From: Oscillospiraceae bacterium
GTDB taxonomy: Bacteria > Bacillota > Clostridia > Oscillospirales > Acutalibacteraceae
DNA length: 64,000 nucleotides
NCBI GenBank assembly: GCA_003538135.1
Contig: DPOR01000013.1
Location: forward strand, 489,927 to 553,926
Reading direction: 5' to 3'
Shown here: one piece after another, positions 24,876-33,221 of the stretch
Position numbering within the stretch: position 1 is the first letter of the stretch
Layout: each line of letters begins with the position of its first letter
The notes under the pieces: model-generated
What the model saw: the letters and a program-made list of their open reading frames with translations, nothing else
What the model was told of the DNA's origin: nothing
The model's database searches: none
Position numbers and translations under genes: made by a program

Positions 24876-26655
24876 TGTTTCTCACCCCTTTCAAAAGCTC
24901 CACCGCATTCGGAAGGTCGCTGACCGTTTTACAGTAATGCGAATATGTAACGGTTAAATTATCGTCGACGCAGACGAAAGCCGGAAGCTGGAGCTGCCGC
25001 TTCCCGTCGTCTCCCTCGCCGCTCATGCTGCCGAGAACCAGAGAGGATACTCTGTCGAAAATCTTCATTCTCAGCAGCTTTTTGATATCTTTTCCGATAA
25101 AAGCGTTAACAAGCTTGTCGTCCGCGATAACGTTCATAACTCCGTCAGCTTCAAAAACGTTATACATATCATACAGCCTTGCGTCTTTATCGGCAATAAT
25201 TTCGAACTTGTACTTCTTTTGAGCCGACTCGATTTCGGAGACATCCGACTGAATGATGAATTTTAAATCACAGCCCGCCAAGGAGAGCGCGGGATAAATC
25301 CCGGCGGTGAGCTTAAGCATGGCGCTTGTAATCTCGCAGTCAAAAAATCTCGAAAATACGATGAGCGTTTTTTTGTTCGGGAGAGTTCGGTTTTTGCCGT
25401 ATACCGAATCATAAGTGAAGTTTTCGAGCTTAGTTCCCACAGAAAGTGTCTGATGATACGGCCTTCCGCTTTCTTCCCATTCGGCGTAGATTTTTTCCAT
25501 TCCCGACTTGAATCTCAGAAGCATTTTTTCAAGCGTCGCTCTCGGGCAGGCAAGGTTTATGCGCTGGAAGCCTCTTCCGTCCTCGCCGAATATCTCGCCG
25601 TTATCAAGGTAGATATGATTTTCGATAAGGAGCTTTTTCATCTCCTTATGGTTAAGCCCGGTTTTTCGCATATCAAGCCAGAGAAGGTAGGTTCCCTGAA
25701 GCTCTATCACTTTGATTTCTTTAAAGTTTTCCGCCATAAAATCCTTGACAAAATCGGCATTGCTCTTGATCACAGACAAAAGCTCGTCGAGCCATTCGTC
25801 GCACTTTGTGTATGCGGCAATGCACGCGGAATAGGCAAAAATATTGAGGCTCATATGCATATTAAGAAGTCCGCAGACTATGGCTTTTGTTCTCGCTAAA
25901 GCATTCGGAATAATGATATTCGAGCACTGAACTCCGGCAAGGTTGAACGTTTTGCTCGGAGCGGTGCAAACGGCTATGTTATCCTTCACTCTTTCGCTCA
26001 CGGTTGCCGTCACGGTGTGTTCAAAGCCCGGCATAATGAGGTCGTTGTGGATTTCGTCGTCGATTATGAAAACTCCGTTGTCGCAGCAAATATCGCAGAC
26101 CTTTTTAAGCTCATCCTTTGTCCAGACTCTTCCTACGGGATTGTGGGGGTTGCAGAACAAAAGGGCGGTAACGTTTTTTCTTGCGGCCTTTTTCTTCAGG
26201 TCGGCAAAATCGATTTCATATTTTCCGTTGTTATAAAGAAGGCTGCTGTAAACTATTTTTCTGCTTTTCGCAACGACCGATATATCAAACGGATAGTAAG
26301 CCGGGGTGAGAATGATAACGCCCTCGCCGGGTTTGGTAACCGCGTCAATTAAAATTGCAAGCGCATCGACAACGCCGGGAGTGGTGATGATCCAATCCTT
26401 TTCAATCTCAAAATTATGTTTCCTCTTCATCCAGGAAATCACAGCGTCATAGTATTCGTCCGTCGGCTCTGTATAGCCGAGGACTCGGTTTTCCGCAACG
26501 TCTTTAATCGTTTCGACAATTTCGGGCGCGGTCGGAAACTCCATGTCCGCCATCGAGAGCGGAACATATTCCGTTGAAGTATCCGGGAAAGCGTTCCATT
26601 TTGTTGAACCGAAATTTTTTCTGTCAATAATCGTTTCAAAATCGTATTTACTCAT
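24862..26655 (-). CDS. PatB/MalY-type C-S lyase fused to a peroxiredoxin-like domain
   Basis: A 597-residue two-domain protein. Residues 1-395 are a full PatB/MalY fold-type I PLP enzyme: MADMEFPTAPEI, LFCNPHNPVGRVW, FIIDDEIHNDLI and the PLP lysine 235 in TAPSKTFNLAG. The family has cystathionine beta-lyase or cysteine desulfhydrase activity. Residues about 402-592 look like an AhpC/TSA peroxiredoxin-like domain: LIVFSRFFDCEITS with Cys 440 in the usual peroxidatic position, FEIIADKDARLYDMYNV, and RQLQLPAFVCVDDNLTV...HYCKTVSDLP. PatB proteins normally stop near residue 390, so the fusion is unusual. It is first gene of a two-gene unit with the permease and divergent from the amidotransferase-marR pair. 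The frame is open throughout with no sign of a frameshift. Confidence 0.85.
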   Translation of the reverse strand: MSKYDFETIIDRKNFGSTKWNAFPDTSTEYVPLSMADMEFPTAPEIVETIKDVAENRVLGYTEPTDEYYDAVISWMKRKHNFEIEKDWIITTPGVVDALAILIDAVTKPGEGVIILTPAYYPFDISVVAKSRKIVYSSLLYNNGKYEIDFADLKKKAARKNVTALLFCNPHNPVGRVWTKDELKKVCDICCDNGVFIIDDEIHNDLIMPGFEHTVTATVSERVKDNIAVCTAPSKTFNLAGVQCSNIIIPNALARTKAIVCGLLNMHMSLNIFAYSACIAAYTKCDEWLDELLSVIKSNADFVKDFMAENFKEIKVIELQGTYLLWLDMRKTGLNHKEMKKLLIENHIYLDNGEIFGEDGRGFQRINLACPRATLEKMLLRFKSGMEKIYAEWEESGRPYHQTLSVGTKLENFTYDSVYGKNRTLPNKKTLIVFSRFFDCEITSAMLKLTAGIYPALSLAGCDLKFIIQSDVSEIESAQKKYKFEIIADKDARLYDMYNVFEADGVMNVIADDKLVNAFIGKDIKKLLRMKIFDRVSSLVLGSMSGEGDDGKRQLQLPAFVCVDDNLTVTYSHYCKTVSDLPNAVELLKGVRNSGRS

Positions 26656-26679
26656 GCCATCGCGTCCTTTATATAAATT

Positions 26680-26738
26680 TTCTTATTGTTAAGCCACTAA
26701 ACAATAAGAATTATACTATCGTGAATTGACAAAGTCAA
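26680..26738. promoter_or_regulatory. Divergent promoter region with 11-bp inverted repeat
   Basis: Minus-strand promoter TTGACT (26738-26733), 17 bp, TATAAT (26715-26710). From its -10 downstream runs a perfect inverted repeat TTCTTATTGTT (26680-26690), 9 bp, AACAATAAGAA (26700-26710), well placed as an operator for the MarR protein encoded divergently. TTGACA on the plus strand (26726-26731) overlaps the opposing -35. A plausible plus promoter is TTGTTA-N16-TTTATA (26745-26772). Confidence 0.7.
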
Positions 26739-26787
26739 CATTTTTTGTTAAGCTTATATACAATATTTTATATATGGTGACGATAAA

Positions 26788-27492
26788 ATGAAAAAAGAAA
26801 TTATTATTGCGATGCCCGACATGGGAAATGATCTTTTCAGGAAGTATATGAAAAGCAAATATGTAAAAAGCATTGAAAGAGCCGGCGGAAAAGTTGTCAC
26901 GGTCGAGCTCTCGGACAAAGCGGCTGCGGCAAAGAAAGCGGCGGAGTTTGACGGCTTGCTTCTTCCCGGCGGTGCGGATATCGATCCGAAAATGTATAAC
27001 CGCAAAAGAGAAGAAAAATGCGGAAAGCCCAACGAGACAAGGGATACCGTTGAGCCGGAGATTCTCAGAGAATTTTTGAAAACGGGAAAACCCGTTCTCG
27101 GAATCTGCAGAGGAATGCAGCTGTTGAACGTCTGTTTCGGCGGAACGCTTTTTCAGGACATCAAAAAAATTCAAAAAAGCAAGCACATGGATTTTTTTAA
27201 TCGCTCGAAACATTCGCATACGGCGAAGATAGAAAAAAAGTCAAAGCTCTATGAAGCGGTAAAAAGCGAAGAAATAAAAATCAACAGTATGCACCACCAG
27301 GCGATTGAAAACGTAGGAAAAGGCCTCTCGATAAGCGCAACAAGCGACGACGGGTTTGTCGAAGGAATAGAGCTTCAAAATTACGGCTTCTGTCTCGGAG
27401 TCCAGTGGCATCCCGAGCATATGAGCAAAAAAAATGCGGTTCAGCAAAATATTTTCAATGAATTCATAAAAGAATGCGGAGCAAAAGAATGA
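26788..27492 (+). CDS. Class I glutamine amidotransferase-like hydrolase, PuuD/C26 family
   Basis: A 234-residue protein of the gamma-glutamyl hydrolase group: LLLPGGADIDPKMY, nucleophile elbow VLGICRGMQLLNVCFGGTLFQD, and the catalytic HxE in GVQWHPEHM. Relatives hydrolyse gamma-glutamyl amides such as gamma-glutamyl-GABA. The neighbouring C-S lyase hints at a gamma-glutamyl sulfur compound, but nothing in the sequence proves it. Visibly AT-rich (many AAA codons). Its stop overlaps the marR start. Confidence 0.85.
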   Translation: MKKEIIIAMPDMGNDLFRKYMKSKYVKSIERAGGKVVTVELSDKAAAAKKAAEFDGLLLPGGADIDPKMYNRKREEKCGKPNETRDTVEPEILREFLKTGKPVLGICRGMQLLNVCFGGTLFQDIKKIQKSKHMDFFNRSKHSHTAKIEKKSKLYEAVKSEEIKINSMHHQAIENVGKGLSISATSDDGFVEGIELQNYGFCLGVQWHPEHMSKKNAVQQNIFNEFIKECGAKE

Positions 27493-27959
27493 ACATTACA
27501 AACGAAGAACTCGGCGAAATAATCGCTTCGATGGATACTGTTTATACATTTGTCGTTGAAAGCCATAACGATTATGCGACTCCGAGGGACTACGGCAACG
27601 GAAAAATGATGAATATGTCCGCAATTCATACGTTGACGATGATTGCGGACAATCCGGGTATTACCGCAGTAGAGGTCGCAAAAATGTGGAATCAGACCCG
27701 CAGCGCCGCAACGCAAAGCATAAAGAAGCTTTGGTCGCAAGGGCTGATCAAAAAGAAAAAGGAAGACGGAAATAACAAGTCTATCCATCTTTATGTCACC
27801 GAGGCGGGCAAGGAGCTTTCGGATAAGCACAAAGAGTTTGACAAAGAATCAATCAGAGCCATGACAATGAAGCTGCTCGAGAAGCACACGAAGGATGAGC
27901 TGAAAACAACGGTTGCGGTTCTTAAAACCGGGCTTGACATAATACATAGGGAGAAATAA
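27489..27959 (+). CDS. MarR-family transcriptional regulator
   Basis: A 156-residue winged-helix regulator; helix-turn-helix ITAVEVAKMWNQTRSAATQSIKKLWSQGLI and wing KKKEDGNNKSIHLYVTEAGKEL. Start ATG 27489 overlaps the amidotransferase stop (ATGA); an in-frame start at 27474 is less likely. It probably controls the divergent promoters through the inverted repeat at 26680-26710. Confidence 0.88.
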   Translation: MNITNEELGEIIASMDTVYTFVVESHNDYATPRDYGNGKMMNMSAIHTLTMIADNPGITAVEVAKMWNQTRSAATQSIKKLWSQGLIKKKKEDGNNKSIHLYVTEAGKELSDKHKEFDKESIRAMTMKLLEKHTKDELKTTVAVLKTGLDIIHREK

Positions 27960-28036
27960 ACAGGTTTTCGGTGTCAAAGGGTCGTCGAGTCGCCGACCCA
28001 ACAAAGGAAACAGCCGCAAGCCGCTGCAAAAACCGC

Positions 28037-28055
28037 GGACGGATAATATCCGTCC
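28037..28055. repeat. REP-like 19-bp palindrome
   Basis: GGACGGATA-a-TATCCGTCC, perfect 9-bp arms around one base, followed by CCTACA. It lies in the 249-bp gap 27960-28208, which otherwise holds a terminator. Such G/C-rich palindromes ending in CCCTACA recur between genes in many clostridial genomes; only one copy is visible here. Confidence 0.45.
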
Positions 28056-28119
28056 CTACACGGTTATGTCAATTTGCAATATTGAAATTGGCTGACGGCG
28101 GCTTTACGCCTGCAAAATG

Positions 28120-28161
28120 CAAACAGTCACAACAGAACGCGCTGCTGTGACTGTTTGTTTA
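28120..28161. terminator. Bidirectional terminator
   Basis: Twelve-base perfect stem CAAACAGTCACA / TGTGACTGTTTG (28120-28131 with 28146-28157), followed by TTTATT. It separates marR from the convergent hypothetical gene. Confidence 0.8.
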
Positions 28162-28208
28162 TTGATTTATGAACACTGATTTCAATGCGGCTTTTATGTT
28201 TCTTTCCG

Positions 28209-28688
28209 TTATTCGGCTTTTTCGTTGCTCTTGACGGAGAAGCCGCTCACGCACCATTTTCCGTTCTCTTTCTTCACCACCACATGACCGCTCTGCTCCT
28301 TTAGGGCGGCGCCTTCTTCGAAAAGAACCGTGTATTGGAACGACGCGGTATCACCTGTGGCTTTGTCTATGGGCGAAAGCTTTATGCTCTCTACCTTTGC
28401 GGGAGTTGCGTTATAGTACAGCGGGTTTGTGGCTATCATACCCTCGATGCAGCTATCGGTGACTGCACCGTCGCACAGCTCGCGGATATATGCGTCAAAG
28501 GTTCTGCTGTCTATAGCCTCTCTGCGTTTCCGAATCTCCGCCTCATCTGCGGTAAACACAGCCGTCAGGACTTTTTCGGCCGTTCTCTCTGGGCGCGAAT
28601 AATGATACCCCACGCCCGCACACACGGCTATCGCTGCCGCGACAAGGACACACACAACAATGATAATATTCTTTCGCTTGTTTTTCAT
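28209..28688 (-). CDS. Secreted or membrane-anchored hypothetical protein
   Basis: A 159-residue protein with a lysine-rich start and one hydrophobic helix (about 8-28), then an extracytoplasmic domain. That domain reads RTAEKVLTAVFTADEAEIRKR, a central helical part with two cysteines, and a beta-rich end (GDTASFQYTVLFEEG...VVVKKENGKWCVSGF). The end pattern resembles DUF4878/NTF2-like small lipoprotein folds, but I do not assign it. GGGAGG lies 8 bases before the ATG. Monocistronic; no clear promoter. Confidence 0.65.
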   Translation of the reverse strand: MKNKRKNIIIVVCVLVAAAIAVCAGVGYHYSRPERTAEKVLTAVFTADEAEIRKRREAIDSRTFDAYIRELCDGAVTDSCIEGMIATNPLYYNATPAKVESIKLSPIDKATGDTASFQYTVLFEEGAALKEQSGHVVVKKENGKWCVSGFSVKSNEKAE

Positions 28689-28870
28689 AAAATTTACCTC
28701 CCGGTATTTTAAAAAAATCGCGGTGCAAAAGTCTGTTGCAATATTATAATACCAAGAATTCAGTCACATATAATTCCAAACAGAAAATTTATTTATTTTT
28801 GTTTATTCTCACAAAAAGCAATTAGGTTTCTTGTGAATTTCGCACAATGAAAAATCAAATGTATAACTGC

Positions 28871-28900
28871 AAAAAAGCTGCCGGAAAAACCGACAGCTTT
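28871..28900 (-). terminator. Terminator of the GH5 gene
   Basis: Stem AAAGCTG / CAGCTTT extended by CGG / CCG after one mismatch, loop of five, followed on the minus strand by TTTTTT. The rest of the 28689-28919 gap is A/T-rich with nothing identified. Confidence 0.75.
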
Positions 28901-28919
28901 CTGCTATTTAATTCGACTG

Positions 28920-30395
28920 TTAAAATGTTATCCTGACGTTGACCGTGCCGGACACGGGCTTGATAACAAGCTTTGCCGCGCCGCTTTCGCCGACCGGCTC
29001 AAGCTCGTATTCACAGCCCTCAACGGTCTTTGCGGGCTTGTGTATGTAAATCTCGGACGGAGCGGCGCACTCGCCGTCGCCCTCAAAGCTGAGGTTGAAC
29101 TCCTGAGTCGACCGGTCAAAGCCGTATGAGTTGAGCCTGCCGCCGACAGCCATGGGATAAGGACGGCTGAGAACCTTCATAAGCGGGCTGTTAAACATAT
29201 CGTTCACATAGTGCCAATAGGTGAAGCCCCACTTGTGCTGCTCGAAGAAGTTGACGAGGAACTCTATGTGCGGGAGCCAATCCTCGCCTTCGCCGCCGAA
29301 TCCGCCCCACTCGCCTACGAGCACGGGTGCATCGAGTCTGTCCTGAGTTCTGACGTGCTCCTCGAATATGGCTCTGACTCTGTCGTTGCTCGCATACTTG
29401 TACTGCGGGGTATCAACCATGAAATCATAGCCGTGAGGAGTAAAGCAGAAGTTCTTCTCGCGCTCGCCGTTGACCTCGATTGCGGGAGTCGAGCACGGAA
29501 TGCAGGTGTTCGACCAATAGCAGTTCTCCATAACGAGAACGCCCTTATCGGTAACCTCGCGGATAGCGGAAGATACTTTATTGATAAACGGAGAATACTT
29601 CTCGATATCAAATTTTCTGACATAGTCATATCCTGCCTTGCGGGTTACATCCTTGAGGACATCGCCGGTTATCTGCTCGAGATATTTGACCTCGTCGCGT
29701 CTCTGTTTGTTGAGAAAATCACCGACGAGCTTGAAGCACTTTATGCGCTTATCACAGATAACCGTGCCGACTGCGGTCGAAACGAGCTTCTTGAAGAGCT
29801 TGCCGCCGTCGGAGCCGAGGAAGGGCTCGTTGAGCATATCAAAGCCGAAGAGCGCGGGATGATCCGCAAAGCGAGCCGCAACGTGCTGCCACATGGCCGC
29901 AAAGTAATCTATGAGTCCCTTGCCGTTATATTCGCGGTTATCCCAGAAATTATCGAATGCGCGCTGAGTTGCCTTGCCCCAGAAATAGCCTGCCGCCCAG
30001 ACAAGCTTGGGCTCCTTGGGCTTATAGGGATCGGTTATCGTAGCCCAATCGGGTGCTCCGTCGCCGTAGCAGCGCGGGGAATAGAGATCCTGATGCATAT
30101 CAAAGAGCACATAGACCCCGTGAGCGGCACAGAGGTCGAATATGCGGTACATATCATCGAGGTACTCGTCGTTGTATTTGCCGGGCTCGGGCTCGATCAT
30201 GCTCCACGTTGTACCAAGGCGAATGAGATTGAGACCGCGGGCGGACATATCGCCGAGCAGCTTGTCGTCGATATTGAATTCGTACTTGTTGTCCTCGCTG
30301 TTTTTGCGCTTATCTACGATATTGACGCCGTAGAAGATACGCTCTCTGCCGTATTCATCGACAAAGCTTCTTTTTTCGGTAACGATACGCTCCAT
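28920..30395 (-). CDS. Glycoside hydrolase family 5, endoglycoceramidase-like
   Basis: A 491-residue enzyme without a signal peptide. The GH5 barrel shows FYGVNIVDKR, NLIRLGTTWSMIEPEPG, the endoglycoceramidase-type FDMHQDLYSPRCYGDGAPDW, acid/base Glu in FDMLNEPFLGSDGG and nucleophile Glu in VLVGEWGGFGGEGEDW. The end is a beta-sandwich. Relatives cleave glycosides of ceramides or other hydrophobic aglycones; the cytoplasmic location suggests it acts on imported small glycosides. AAGGAG lies 7 bases before the ATG. A promoter candidate is TTGCTA-N17-TATATT on the minus strand near 30440-30470. Confidence 0.85.
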   Translation of the reverse strand: MERIVTEKRSFVDEYGRERIFYGVNIVDKRKNSEDNKYEFNIDDKLLGDMSARGLNLIRLGTTWSMIEPEPGKYNDEYLDDMYRIFDLCAAHGVYVLFDMHQDLYSPRCYGDGAPDWATITDPYKPKEPKLVWAAGYFWGKATQRAFDNFWDNREYNGKGLIDYFAAMWQHVAARFADHPALFGFDMLNEPFLGSDGGKLFKKLVSTAVGTVICDKRIKCFKLVGDFLNKQRRDEVKYLEQITGDVLKDVTRKAGYDYVRKFDIEKYSPFINKVSSAIREVTDKGVLVMENCYWSNTCIPCSTPAIEVNGEREKNFCFTPHGYDFMVDTPQYKYASNDRVRAIFEEHVRTQDRLDAPVLVGEWGGFGGEGEDWLPHIEFLVNFFEQHKWGFTYWHYVNDMFNSPLMKVLSRPYPMAVGGRLNSYGFDRSTQEFNLSFEGDGECAAPSEIYIHKPAKTVEGCEYELEPVGESGAAKLVIKPVSGTVNVRITF

Positions 30396-30601
30396 AATGC
30401 TCTCCTTAACTCATCAAAACTTAATTAATAACCTCTATTTAGTATATATAATATACCTTAATATAGCAAATATAGCAAGGCTTTTAAGGAAATTCGGCGT
30501 TTTGGTCAATGTTTGCGGATTTTTTTGTGGACAATGCCGCATCAGGCAGAGCTATATTCTTTTTAAGATTTATAAACAATATATAAACTTGAAAGTATTT
30601 A

Positions 30602-30630
30602 TTGTAAAATACGCTAAAAAATGCTATTAT
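30602..30630 (+). promoter_or_regulatory. Promoter of the secreted GH5 gene
   Basis: TTGTAA (30602-30607), 17 bp, TATTAT (30625-30630), 38 bp before the ATG. Confidence 0.6.
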
Positions 30631-30668
30631 AAATTCACGGATATTTCATTTTTCAGGAGGATAAGAAA

Positions 30669-31937
30669 ATGAAAAAGCATACTTTTTCAAGAGTTTTAAG
30701 CATGGTTCTTTGCCTTGTGCTCGCACTTAGCGCAATCTGTCTGCCGGCATACGCCGAAAAAGGCGGAGAGGCAGCCGAGAGGCGCGGCGCGATAACCGAC
30801 GAAGATATGCTGCACACAAAGGGAAAGAAAATCTACAATAAGCGCGGCGAAGAGGTCATTCTCCGCGGAGTTAATCTCGGCACATGGCTCATCCATGAGT
30901 CCTGGATGACCCCCATCGAGAACTCCGACGACAATATTTCGACACTCAACACCCTCACGGAGCGTTTCGGCGTCGAGAAAGCGTATGAGCTCATCAACAT
31001 CTACGAGGACAACTGGATAACCGAATACGACCTCGACAGAATAGTTGAGCTCGGCTTCAACTGCGTGCGCGTTCCGTTCTGGTTCCGCAACTTCTACTAT
31101 GATGACAAGGGCACAAAAATCCTTGACAAAAACGGCGAATGGGATTTCAGCCGTCTCGACTGGGTCGTTTCCGAATGCGCTAAGCGCGGCCTCTATGTTA
31201 TTCTCGATCTCCACGGCGCACCCGGATATCAGAACAACAAGGATCACTGCGGAAAAATCGGCGACAGCGGCCTTTTCAAGCTGACTAAGCAGGCCGAGGA
31301 ATGGAGAAAGCTCACGATAGAGCTTTGGGTCGCAATAGCCGAGCGCTTCAGCGGCAATCCCGCAGTCGCTATGTATGACCTGCTCAACGAGCCCAACTGC
31401 GACGTAAGCTCATATCTTCAGAAGAACAACCTTGTCACCATCTCCGTCTACAACCGCCTCTACAAGGCCATACGCGAGGTTGACAAGGATCACATAATGA
31501 CCATGGAGGGCATCTGGAGACTTTATAATCTCCCCGCGCCGTGGTTCATCGGCTGGACTAACGTTGTCTATCAGCTTCACTTCTATGACACAAGCAACTT
31601 CATGTACAGCCTTCTCGTCTTCTTTGCAAAGCTCTACCCCTACAATGTTCCGCTCTATGTCGGCGAGTTCAAGCCCATGGGCAGCGCCACATGGGATCAC
31701 GTGCTCACGCTGTTCAACAACTCAAACTTCAGTTGGACTATCTGGTCATATAAGGGCTGCGGCCACGGAGCAGACACCTCCGACTGGTATATCATCGGCA
31801 GCAAGCCGGGCTTCGAGCGCGCAGACATAAAGAACGACGATTTCGACACAATAGCCCGCAAATGGGGCGCGGCCGTCAGGAGCGAGGGCAACTACGTTGA
31901 CACCGGTCTCTATGACATAGTCAAGGATTACATCTGA
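30669..31937 (+). CDS. Secreted glycoside hydrolase family 5 (glucanase-like)
   Basis: A 422-residue protein with a clear Sec signal peptide (cleavage after AYA, about residue 29). It holds a GH5 barrel: ILRGVNLGTWLIHESWM, FNCVRVPFWFRNF, YVILDLHGAPGYQN, acid/base Glu in AMYDLLNEPNCD and nucleophile Glu in VPLYVGEFKPMG. The pattern is closest to beta-1,3/1,4-glucanases. It has no dockerin or carbohydrate-binding module of its own. CAGGAGG precedes the ATG. Monocistronic between a promoter and a strong terminator, divergent from the cytoplasmic GH5. Confidence 0.88.
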   Translation: MKKHTFSRVLSMVLCLVLALSAICLPAYAEKGGEAAERRGAITDEDMLHTKGKKIYNKRGEEVILRGVNLGTWLIHESWMTPIENSDDNISTLNTLTERFGVEKAYELINIYEDNWITEYDLDRIVELGFNCVRVPFWFRNFYYDDKGTKILDKNGEWDFSRLDWVVSECAKRGLYVILDLHGAPGYQNNKDHCGKIGDSGLFKLTKQAEEWRKLTIELWVAIAERFSGNPAVAMYDLLNEPNCDVSSYLQKNNLVTISVYNRLYKAIREVDKDHIMTMEGIWRLYNLPAPWFIGWTNVVYQLHFYDTSNFMYSLLVFFAKLYPYNVPLYVGEFKPMGSATWDHVLTLFNNSNFSWTIWSYKGCGHGADTSDWYIIGSKPGFERADIKNDDFDTIARKWGAAVRSEGNYVDTGLYDIVKDYI

Positions 31938-31960
31938 TATCCGATATAACAGAATAATTA

Positions 31961-31999
31961 CGGCAGCCGTTTCAAAAGCGAAGCGGCTGCCGGTTTTTG
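31961..31999 (+). terminator. Terminator of the secreted GH5 gene
   Basis: Nine-base stem CGGCAGCCG / CGGCTGCCG (31961-31969 with 31984-31992), followed by GTTTTTG. Confidence 0.85.
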
Positions 32000-32065
32000 T
32001 TAATGCATACTGCTAAAAATAGGATTGGCTATCTTATCTCACGCCGTAGATACGGTATTATGTGT

Positions 32066-33157
32066 TCATCGGTTTGCTTCGTCGACAAATACGCGGAACA
32101 GCGGCAGGCAGGAGGCAAAAAATTTCTTATACGCCTCGCAGTAGTCGCGGTCGGCTCGGCTGCGCTTGCATCCGCCGCCGCGGCAGAGCGGATAATAGCG
32201 GCACGCCTTGCACTTTTTGTCAACCGAAAGGCTCTCCCTGATAAAATCCGCGGCCTTTTTTGAGTTTGCCATGGCTTCGAGCCCGTCCGAATTTATGTTG
32301 CCGAGCAGCCATTCATCCAGGCAGTAGAAATCGCAGGGATAGACGTTGCCGTTGCCCTCGACTACAAACTGATGCGTGCAGTGTCCGCAGACTCCGCACT
32401 GCTCCGGGGCTCTGCCGACATACATCTGCACCCAGTTGTCAAACCGGCGTATGCTCGTATATTCGCCGCGCACGTAGTCCTTGACATAGGCGTTGAACAG
32501 GTGTATCAGGAAATGCGCATACTGCTCGTTTGTCATGTACAGCTCGCTCTCGCTCTTGTCTCCGAATGGGCGCAGGCACGGGATAAATTGGAGATATTTG
32601 AAGCCCTTGCGCTTGAAGAAAGAATATATCCTGTCTATATTTTCGGCGGCGTAACCCGTGAGCACGGTCAGAATATTGAAATCGACCTCGTGCATCGTCA
32701 GCATTTGAGCGGCGTTTAGTATTTTATAAAATCTGTTCGTGCCGTTCGCGTCGACCCTGAAGCGGTTAGCCTCCATGTCGCCGTCGAGACTTAAACCGAC
32801 CAAAAAATGCTCGTCGTGAAAGAATCGCGCCCACTGCTCGTCTATCAGCATACCGTTTGTCTGAATGCTGAAATATATGCGGCTACCGCGCAGGTTATAT
32901 TTTTTGACCCGCTCGGCGAAGTCCTTGAAATAGTCGAATCCGGCAAGCAGCGGCTCGCCGCCCTGAAACGCGAATGCCACGCTGTCCCCTCTTGCAAAGT
33001 CGAGCGCGCTTCTTATGAGCCTGTCCGAGGTCTCTGCGGACATAATGCCGAGGTTGTGTTCCTCTCTTATCTGCGAGACATCGTGATAGAAACAGTATTC
33101 GCAGCGTAGGTTGCAGAGACTCGACGCGGGCTTTATCATTATCGAAAGTTCGGGCAA
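32066..33157 (-). CDS. Anaerobic sulfatase-maturating enzyme (radical SAM, SPASM)
   Basis: A 363-residue radical SAM protein that converts the active-site Cys or Ser of sulfatases to formylglycine without oxygen. The cluster motif CNLRCEYC is at residues 15-22, then AFQGGEPLLAG and SIQTNG. The C-terminal SPASM cysteines are visible in CGVCGHC, VYPCDFYC and CKACRYYPLCRGGGC. The start is TTG 33157 with GGAGGTG just upstream; the family begins exactly with this LSIMIKPASSLCN-type sequence. It is 65 bp downstream of the sulfatase it most likely activates. Confidence 0.93.
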   Translation of the reverse strand: MPELSIMIKPASSLCNLRCEYCFYHDVSQIREEHNLGIMSAETSDRLIRSALDFARGDSVAFAFQGGEPLLAGFDYFKDFAERVKKYNLRGSRIYFSIQTNGMLIDEQWARFFHDEHFLVGLSLDGDMEANRFRVDANGTNRFYKILNAAQMLTMHEVDFNILTVLTGYAAENIDRIYSFFKRKGFKYLQFIPCLRPFGDKSESELYMTNEQYAHFLIHLFNAYVKDYVRGEYTSIRRFDNWVQMYVGRAPEQCGVCGHCTHQFVVEGNGNVYPCDFYCLDEWLLGNINSDGLEAMANSKKAADFIRESLSVDKKCKACRYYPLCRGGGCKRSRADRDYCEAYKKFFASCLPLFRVFVDEANR

Positions 33158-33178
33158 AACAACACCTCCGGATATTGC

Positions 33179-33212
33179 TGCCGCCGAGCGGACTGTTCCC
33201 CGTTCGGCGGCA
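33179..33212 (-). other. Intercistronic hairpin between sulfatase and maturase genes
   Basis: Nine-base stem TGCCGCCGA / TCGGCGGCA in the 64-bp gap, with no T-run after it, ending just before the maturase ribosome-binding site. It may protect the upstream message or reduce read-through. Confidence 0.6.
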
Positions 33213-33221
33213 ATTTATCTG

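Noticed and set aside
28037..28055. REP-like palindrome as a rho-independent terminator
   Set aside because: No T-run on either side, and a much better terminator lies at 28120-28161.
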